64,000 nt of DNA from Helicobacter turcicus (GTDB lineage: Bacteria; Campylobacterota; Campylobacteria; Campylobacterales; Helicobacteraceae): the NCBI RefSeq assembly GCF_019711685.1, contig NZ_JAIGYQ010000012.1, positions 1 through 64,000 on the forward strand. The letters are read 5' to 3'. Below, in pieces: positions 59,169 through 64,000 of this stretch. A model generated the notes under the pieces. That model searched no databases, had not been told where the DNA came from, and was given only the letters and a program-made list of their open reading frames with translations. The translations under genes were made by a program, and so were the position numbers. Position 1 is the first letter of the stretch; each line of letters starts with the position of its first letter.

Positions 59169-59512
59169 TTGCAAATACAGGCACCCCGCGTTCTATCACA
59201 GGACATGCAATTAGTGGAGGACTTATTGCGTTTATGCTAAGTGGAGCATATGCGTATGCAAAGTATAAACGTAAGGAAATTAGCAAACAAGAAGCTATTG
59301 TGGATACACTTAAGGCAAGTGTTGAGGGCGGAGTTATTACTGCGTGTGGTATTGCAGCAGCAAATGCGTTAGGAAGCAATACAAAATCAACCGCGCAAGG
59401 AATCATTGAAGCTAGCGCATTTGTAGGTATCGGACTAGCTAGTGTTTATGGAATCCAAACACTCACAAATAAAAGCTGTTGTTCCGCTCCAAAATTTTTA
59501 ACAAAGGACTAA
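59165..59512 (+). CDS. Glycine-rich membrane protein, unknown
   Basis: 115 residues with three hydrophobic stretches (HAISGGLIAFMLSGAYAYA, GGVITACGIAAANALG, ASAFVGIGLASVYGI) rich in G, A and S, and a C-terminal Cys pair (KSCCSAPK). No family recognised. Glycine-rich small membrane proteins of this type are found in organelle-like clusters such as magnetosomes, but I see no sequence match to MamC or Mms6. Confidence 0.65.
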   Translation: MIANTGTPRSITGHAISGGLIAFMLSGAYAYAKYKRKEISKQEAIVDTLKASVEGGVITACGIAAANALGSNTKSTAQGIIEASAFVGIGLASVYGIQTLTNKSCCSAPKFLTKD

Positions 59513-59513
59513 T

Positions 59514-59879
59514 ATGACACAACCTAATCCTAATAATCCCTATATTAATAATGCAAACAATAGAGTGCAAAATACACAGAATCTAAATTTTCAAAATTAC
59601 GAGCAAAATCACAGAGATGATAATTTTCAAAATGGCGCACAAAACAATGCGCAAAATTTTCTAGGGAGCCTATTAGATTCCAACAATTCTAAGCAAGACT
59701 TTCTAAAAGGTGCGCTAATTGGTGCTGTTGCAACTTTTATTTTGACGAATGAAAATGCACAAAAAGCAATTTTTAAAGGTTTCGCAAAGGTTAGTAGTTT
59801 GTTTGAAAGCGGTATTGAAGAGCTAAAAGAGCGTTATGAAGATGCTAAAGCTGAAATTAATGATACGGATAAAATTTAA
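59514..59879 (+). CDS. Asn/Gln-rich membrane protein, unknown
   Basis: 121 residues. The first 60 are disordered and dominated by N and Q (NPNNPYINNANNRVQNTQNL and similar), then one membrane helix (FLKGALIGAVATFILT) and a charged amphipathic tail EELKERYEDAKAEIND. The arrangement resembles the 105-residue protein two genes upstream with a different N-terminus. Function unknown. Confidence 0.65.
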   Translation: MTQPNPNNPYINNANNRVQNTQNLNFQNYEQNHRDDNFQNGAQNNAQNFLGSLLDSNNSKQDFLKGALIGAVATFILTNENAQKAIFKGFAKVSSLFESGIEELKERYEDAKAEINDTDKI

Positions 59880-59887
59880 GGTAGAAA

Positions 59888-62002
59888 ATGCAATTAATCC
59901 TACTCCATGCAACCGCTAAGAGGGCACGTTTTAAATACATTTGCAAAAGTGGCTTTAGAGTAAATCCCATACAGCTTCGCGTGGCTTTAGAGGACATTCC
60001 AGATGTAAGTAATGTGCGTGTTAATGCAATTTTGAATAATATTATTTTGCATTATTGTGGAGCTTTGGAGGCTTTAGAGCAAAATATTTATAAGGTGCTT
60101 AGTGACGTTGTGGTGGAATCGGATTTAATTAAACAAGAGGAGAGTTATTTAGCACTACGTGATGAGATTCCAAGCTCATCAGAAGTAGCAAGGGCTGGAA
60201 GTGCGTTGTTGCTTTCTCCATTGTTAAATAACGCCACAGCACAACTTGGATTTTCTCTTATTGCTTCTGCTCCTTTGCTTTTTAGTGGATTAAAAGAAAC
60301 TTTCACACATGGGATTAATTCGCGCTCTTTAGAGGCAATGGCAGTTGCTATTTCTTTATATTTAAAAGATTTTAAAACAGCGAATTCTACAAATTTTATG
60401 TTAGCTCTTGGGGAATACATTGAAGAGATGACAATGTATAAGAGTGATGATTTAATCAAGGAACTAGCCAAGCAAAAGAGTGGTTTAGCGTGGGTTGAAT
60501 GCATAGAACATGGTAAAGGTGTTTTAAAACAGATTCCAAGCGAAGAATTGAAAGTTAGTGATATTGTTGTTATTGGTGCGGGCGATACGATTTTAGTAGA
60601 TGGACATATTATTGAGGGAGAAGCACTCGTTAATCAAATCTCAATGACGGGGGAAGCAACTCCTGTGCGGAAAGGGCATAGTGATAGGGTGCTATCTGGC
60701 ACAATCGTGCAAGAGGGAAAAATTAAAGTGTGGGCAGAATCCGTAGGGACACAAACAGCAATGGCAAGGATTAAAAGTTACATTGAAGAAACTTTAGTGC
60801 AAAAATCTGCTCAAGAATTAAATGCTTCTAAAATGGCAGATTCCTTAGTGCCTATTACACTAGGACTTGCGACTCTCTCTTATGTTTTAACGCGCGATTT
60901 GATGCGTAGTGCTAGTGTTTTACAAGCAGATTATTCTTGTGCGTTAAAACTTACAACGCCTGTAACCTTTAAATCTGCAATTTCAAGCGCAGGAAAAGAG
61001 GGGATTATTATTAAAGGTGCAAAGAGTTTAGAATCTCTGCAACTTAGTGAAGTGTTTATTTTTGATAAAACAGGCACACTTACGCAAGGGGATTTAGAAG
61101 TGCTTGATGTGTATTCTTTTCATCAAACTTGGGATAAAAATGCGGTGTTAAATCTTGCAGCTAGCATTGAGGAGCATTATTTTCACCCTGTCGCACAAGC
61201 AGTTGTAAAAGCAGCAAAAGATAAGAATTTTAAACATTTTCACCATGATGAGGTTACTTTCATTGTAGCACATGGGGTAAAAAGTGAGATTAATGGCAAG
61301 AGTGTTGTGATTGGCTCAAGACACTTTTTAGAAGATGATGAAGGGATTAGCTTTAAGACGCAGCATGAGGCTATTGAGAAGATTTTAGAAAGTGGTGAAA
61401 TGCCTCTATTTATTGGGTATGATAGAGAGCTTTTGGGTATGATTTTGCTAAAAGATTCCTTAAGGGAGAATGCAAAAAACGCATTAGAACGCTTACGCAA
61501 GAGTGGGGTTAAAGAAATCATTATGCTAACAGGCGATACCACACAAAAAGCAAGTAAAATTGCTAAAGAGCTAGGGATAAATCGCTATTATGCAGAATTG
61601 TTACCAACGCAAAAGGCGGAGATATTAGAACAAATTATGCAAGAGGGTAAAAAAGTTGCTTTTGTCGGAGATGGTATTAATGATGCACCTGCATTAATTC
61701 GTGCAGATATTGGTATTGGTATGCATAAGGGTGCAGATATTGCAAAAGCAAGTGCGGATGTGGTGTTGTTACGTGATGATATTGAAGCAGTGGCAGAGGC
61801 TAGGGAGCTTGCGATTGCTTGTCTTAAAAAAGTGCAAAGAGGTTTTAAGATTACAGTGGGTGTGAATTCTATGATTTTAATTTTAGCAAGTCTTGGAAAG
61901 CTAAGCCCTATTCAAACGGCATTTATGCATAATGGCACAACAATAGGATTGCTTTTGAATGCACTGCAAAGAATTCGTGTGAGAAAGGAGAACGTTAGCT
62001 AA
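59888..62002 (+). CDS. fezB: P1B-type ATPase of ferrosome (FezB-like) type
   Basis: 704 residues. N-terminal HMA-2-like domain LLHATAKRARFKY without CxxC. Helices then lead to the actuator motif MTGEATPVRKG, the metal-path motif YSCALKLTTP (350-354 SCALK, where Cu/Zn pumps have CPC or CPx), phosphorylation site DKTGTLTQG (D393), nucleotide-domain EEHYFHPVAQA, and GDGINDAPALIRADIGIGM. The SCA form and the small neighbours match P1B-6/FezB, an iron-loading pump of bacterial ferrosomes. A cytosol-to-compartment Fe2+ flow is the expected role, inferred not shown. Confidence 0.7.
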   Translation: MQLILLHATAKRARFKYICKSGFRVNPIQLRVALEDIPDVSNVRVNAILNNIILHYCGALEALEQNIYKVLSDVVVESDLIKQEESYLALRDEIPSSSEVARAGSALLLSPLLNNATAQLGFSLIASAPLLFSGLKETFTHGINSRSLEAMAVAISLYLKDFKTANSTNFMLALGEYIEEMTMYKSDDLIKELAKQKSGLAWVECIEHGKGVLKQIPSEELKVSDIVVIGAGDTILVDGHIIEGEALVNQISMTGEATPVRKGHSDRVLSGTIVQEGKIKVWAESVGTQTAMARIKSYIEETLVQKSAQELNASKMADSLVPITLGLATLSYVLTRDLMRSASVLQADYSCALKLTTPVTFKSAISSAGKEGIIIKGAKSLESLQLSEVFIFDKTGTLTQGDLEVLDVYSFHQTWDKNAVLNLAASIEEHYFHPVAQAVVKAAKDKNFKHFHHDEVTFIVAHGVKSEINGKSVVIGSRHFLEDDEGISFKTQHEAIEKILESGEMPLFIGYDRELLGMILLKDSLRENAKNALERLRKSGVKEIIMLTGDTTQKASKIAKELGINRYYAELLPTQKAEILEQIMQEGKKVAFVGDGINDAPALIRADIGIGMHKGADIAKASADVVLLRDDIEAVAEARELAIACLKKVQRGFKITVGVNSMILILASLGKLSPIQTAFMHNGTTIGLLLNALQRIRVRKENVS

Positions 62003-62115
62003 TGCCATTTTTATTGATTCTTGCAACTGCTGGAAGTGGGTTTTTGGCTACACAAATGACAAGACAAGCCTTTTTAAAATACAGAAAATATTCTAAAAGA
62101 AAACAGGGAAAATAG
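62002..62115 (+). CDS. 37-residue membrane microprotein coupled to the ATPase
   Basis: ATG within the ATPase stop (TAATG) gives 37 codons: a hydrophobic N-terminal segment (PFLLILATAGSGFLATQM) and a very basic tail (RKYSKRKQGK). It sits between the ATPase and the last gene with no gap, so it is probably real. It could be a regulatory subunit of the pump, like other small P-type ATPase partners. Confidence 0.6.
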   Translation: MPFLLILATAGSGFLATQMTRQAFLKYRKYSKRKQGK

Positions 62116-62123
62116 GAAAAAAT

Positions 62124-62333
62124 ATGGAAAAAGAATCAGCAATCCAAACTAAAGTATCTATTGAAACAAAGCGCGAGATTGCTAAAATTGGAATGAGTGC
62201 TAGTTTATTGCTAACCGCTGGAAGTGCGTTATTTTTGAAAAATAAAACTGCAAAGACGATTCACATTACAGCAGGCGTCGCACTTGTTGGATTCTCTATT
62301 TGGCACGCATCACTCTATCCTAAAAAATCTTAA
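62124..62333 (+). CDS. Two-helix small membrane protein, last gene of the cluster
   Basis: 69 residues; a short charged N-terminus, then two helices (IGMSASLLLTAGSALFL and IHITAGVALVGFSIWHASLY). The sequence shows no family I know; the second helix carries H48 and H61, possible metal or haem ligands. It follows the microprotein after eight bases; a weak A/T hairpin follows (62325-62343). Confidence 0.65.
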   Translation: MEKESAIQTKVSIETKREIAKIGMSASLLLTAGSALFLKNKTAKTIHITAGVALVGFSIWHASLYPKKS

Positions 62334-62455
62334 ATTTTTTACACTTTATCTTTGATTTTTATTTGAAAGTTTTTAACATAGTTGGTCAATAAAGTTGTCT
62401 AATTAAGTTTGGAAGTAAATTCTAAAGATAGAAAGGATTGCAGTTAATAAATCTA

Positions 62456-62825
62456 TGGTGGAGCTGTGGGGAATCAAACCCCAGTCCAAAACTTAAATCC
62501 ACAATAACCGATTTACATGCTTGCTTGGGTTTTTAAATCTTTCTTTACCTAAAAAATTCCCAAAAACTTTTAAATAAAGGCAACCAAAGTCTTAACTTTA
62601 TGCTTGGTAACATAAAGCGCATCTAACTTAAATGATATCCTTAGAAAATAGCTAGAATCTTAACTAAGAACAGCTCCAAAAGCTAATAAACTTACGCAAC
62701 TTTAGCGTAAGCTGGAGCGTAATTCGCGTTGTTTGCGTTTATATTTAAGAGCCAGTTTTGCGACTTAGCACAAGTCGGCATGCAGCCAAAGCTATCTAAA
62801 TCCTGTCGAAATTCTAATCAGCCCC
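62456..62825 (-). ncRNA. ssrA: tmRNA (transfer-messenger RNA)
   Basis: 370 bases. The 5' end GGGGCTGATTAG and 3' end CCCCACAGCTCCACCA pair as the tRNA-like half, with the T-arm GGGGTTTGATTCCCC. The tag frame (62736-62692) reads from GCA to TAA: ANNANYAPAYAKVA, close to the ANNVKFAPAYAKAA tag of C. jejuni. Pseudoknot-rich parts lie at both sides. It rescues stalled ribosomes with SmpB; tagged proteins go to ClpXP. Confidence 0.97.
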
Positions 62826-62842
62826 AAAAAGTAAAGGTAGGA

Positions 62843-62848
62843 ATTATA
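62843..62848 (-). promoter_or_regulatory. -10 element of ssrA
   Basis: TATAAT on the minus strand, 17 bases before the mature 5' end, so a short leader is probably removed by RNase P. Confidence 0.7.
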
Positions 62849-62900
62849 CCACAAAAAACGAAAATGTAGTAAAATTAGCTAAAAATTTAAGGAATGAACA

Positions 62901-63707
62901 ATGAGTATGCAAACACGTAAAAAGCATATTACAACAACAGAGATTTTAAAGAAGAAAAATACAGAAAAAATTACAATGCTAACCGCATATGATGCGCTTT
63001 TTGCAAAGATTTTTGATGGCGAAGTGGATATGCTTCTAGTAGGAGATAGTTTAAATATGAGTTTTTTTGGGGAGAGCGATACGTTAAGTGCGACTTTAGA
63101 GCAGATGATTTATCATACAAAAGCAGTCTGTAACGGAGCAAAAACAAGTCTTGTTGTATGTGATTTGCCCTTTGGTAGCACAATTTGTGAGCAAATTGCC
63201 CTAGAAGCCGCATTACGTGTTTTTAAAGAAACAAAAGCACAAGCAGTCAAGCTTGAAGGTGGGGCGGAAATAGCGCAAATTATTAAGCATTTAACACAAA
63301 ATGGAATTGCAGTTGTTGGGCACATTGGTTTAAAGCCACAATTTATGCGACTAGAAGGGGGATATAAGGTTAAAGGAAAACAAGAGAGTGAGCTAGAATC
63401 ACTTTTAAAGGATGCAAGGGCTTTGGAAGAAGCGGGTGCATTTTGCTTTGTGTTAGAGGGTGTGCCCTCTGAAGTGGGAAAAAAGATTGCACAAAGCGTT
63501 GGGATTCCTGTTATTGGGATTGGAAGCGGTGTAGATGTTGATGGACAGGTTTTAGTGTGGAGTGATGCTTTTGGGTTTTTTGAGGATTTTAAACCAAAGT
63601 TTGTGCGCCAGTATTTAAAAGGGGCAGAACTTATTAGGGATGCTCTAAAAGAATATGCTAAAGATGTCAAGAATGGAGATTTTCCAAATGTAAGTGAGAG
63701 TTATTAA
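62901..63707 (+). CDS. panB: 3-methyl-2-oxobutanoate hydroxymethyltransferase
   Basis: 268 residues. TIM-barrel with [27 protein letters not shown] (metal/substrate Asp), [20 protein letters not shown] and [18 protein letters not shown]. First step of pantothenate synthesis. ATG follows AAGGA. It is divergent from tmRNA and nine bases from ruvB. Confidence 0.97.
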   Translation: MSMQTRKKHITTTEILKKKNTEKITMLTAYDALFAKIFDGEVDMLLVGDSLNMSFFGESDTLSATLEQMIYHTKAVCNGAKTSLVVCDLPFGSTICEQIALEAALRVFKETKAQAVKLEGGAEIAQIIKHLTQNGIAVVGHIGLKPQFMRLEGGYKVKGKQESELESLLKDARALEEAGAFCFVLEGVPSEVGKKIAQSVGIPVIGIGSGVDVDGQVLVWSDAFGFFEDFKPKFVRQYLKGAELIRDALKEYAKDVKNGDFPNVSESY

Positions 63708-63715
63708 GGGCTGTA

Positions 63716-64000
63716 ATGGAGCGCATTGTAGAGATTGAAAAAATATCTTTTGAGGGAGAAGAAGAGATTAAGTTGCGTCCATCATGTTGGGACGATTATA
63801 TCGGGCAAGAGAAACTAAAAAAAAATTTACAAGTTTTTATCCACGCAGCCAAAAAACGTAAAGAAGTTTTGGATCATATTTTATTATTTGGTCCCCCAGG
63901 TCTTGGAAAAACTACTTTAGCACATATTATTAGTGCTGAAATGCAAACTTCTATTAAAGTTACAGCAGCTCCTATGATTGAGAAAGCTGGGGATTTAGCG
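63716..64000 (+). CDS. ruvB: Holliday junction helicase RuvB, 5' part (continues outside)
   Basis: 95 codons visible. Typical start with [19 protein letters not shown] and Walker [15 protein letters not shown]. RuvB drives branch migration with RuvA. Truncated by the window edge, not by mutation. The panB-ruvB order is as in H. pylori (from memory). Confidence 0.95.
   Translation, partial: MERIVEIEKISFEGEEEIKLRPSCWDDYIGQEKLKKNLQVFIHAAKKRKEVLDHILLFGPPGLGKTTLAHIISAEMQTSIKVTAAPMIEKAGDLA

Noticed and set aside
62456-62825. Possible genomic island boundary at tmRNA
   Set aside because: tmRNA is a common integration site and the accessory operon ends beside it, but no integrase and no repeat of the tmRNA 3' end was noticed.
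1-64000. CRISPR arrays, insertion sequences and prophage
   Set aside because: No regularly spaced direct repeats, transposase, integrase or phage structural gene was recognised.

Overview
The window looks like chromosome of a Helicobacter-type Campylobacterota bacterium, most likely an enterohepatic Helicobacter rather than H. pylori. The reasons are AT-rich DNA, short intergenic gaps, a futalosine-type menaquinone prenyltransferase, PseH, a flagellin next to sigma54-controlled rod genes, and several gene blocks whose order I recall from H. pylori: M23 peptidase-minC-lpxC-tsaB-like; aspS-adk-ppa; nucT-acidic protein-gmk; thrB-ylxR-infB-rbfA-rimP; pgb-glcD; fabZ-lpxA-clpX-mreB-mreC; panB-ruvB. 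An fdhTU-type selenium module and a TRAP transporter point away from H. pylori. Species cannot be fixed from the sequence alone.

Layout. 1-696: 3' part of a type I restriction specificity gene (hsdS) with an 11-C homopolymer. 760-6883: envelope and division operon (M23 peptidase, minC, lpxC, tsaB-like, cation-efflux protein, AAA+ ATPase). 7232-9007: Na+-dependent transporter and a YqaA/DedA-like protein. 9281-10617: thioredoxin and yebC (minus), then tRNA-Asn behind a consensus promoter. 10928-13671 (minus): fdhT-fdhU-cysteine desulfurase-DUF3343, a selenium/sulfur delivery module for formate dehydrogenase. 13885-21039: aspS, adk, ppa, a TRAP transporter, ccdA and pseH. 21095-28324: nucT, an acidic pseudo-receiver protein, gmk, carB and two small genes. 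28311-30497 (minus): metA-metY. 30789-34132: flaA, then sigma54-driven flgF/flgG. 34209-37866: clpB behind a HAIR-like operator, and a tandem Usp gene. 37910-47617: comEC, DUF502, mqnP, two uncharacterised genes, thrB, the translation-factor operon and ribD. 47860-50129: acetate-type symporter pair and two tRNAs. 50188-57715: a sigma54-controlled unknown gene, pgb-like, glcD, and the lipid A/fatty acid/ClpX/MreBC block. 57880-62333: an eight-gene accessory operon ending around a P1B-type ATPase. 62456-62825: tmRNA (minus). 62901-64000: panB and the start of ruvB.

The stand-out is 57880-62333. A soluble HMA-like protein, a ferritin-like four-helix protein, three small glycine-rich or YtxH-like membrane proteins, a P-type ATPase with an SCALK motif instead of CPx, and two tiny membrane proteins are packed with overlaps or gaps of about 10 bases or less. 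The best reading is a ferrosome-type (Fez) intracellular iron-storage compartment system with a Helicobacter-specific set of accessory proteins. The P-type ATPase and HMA components fit known ferrosome clusters; the other six are not ones I can assign from known families.

Other regulatory signals are a second sigma54 site in front of an unassigned gene, a HAIR/HspR-like box on clpB, and overlapping sigma28/sigma70 -10 elements before flaA. No rRNA, insertion sequence, prophage or CRISPR array was seen.
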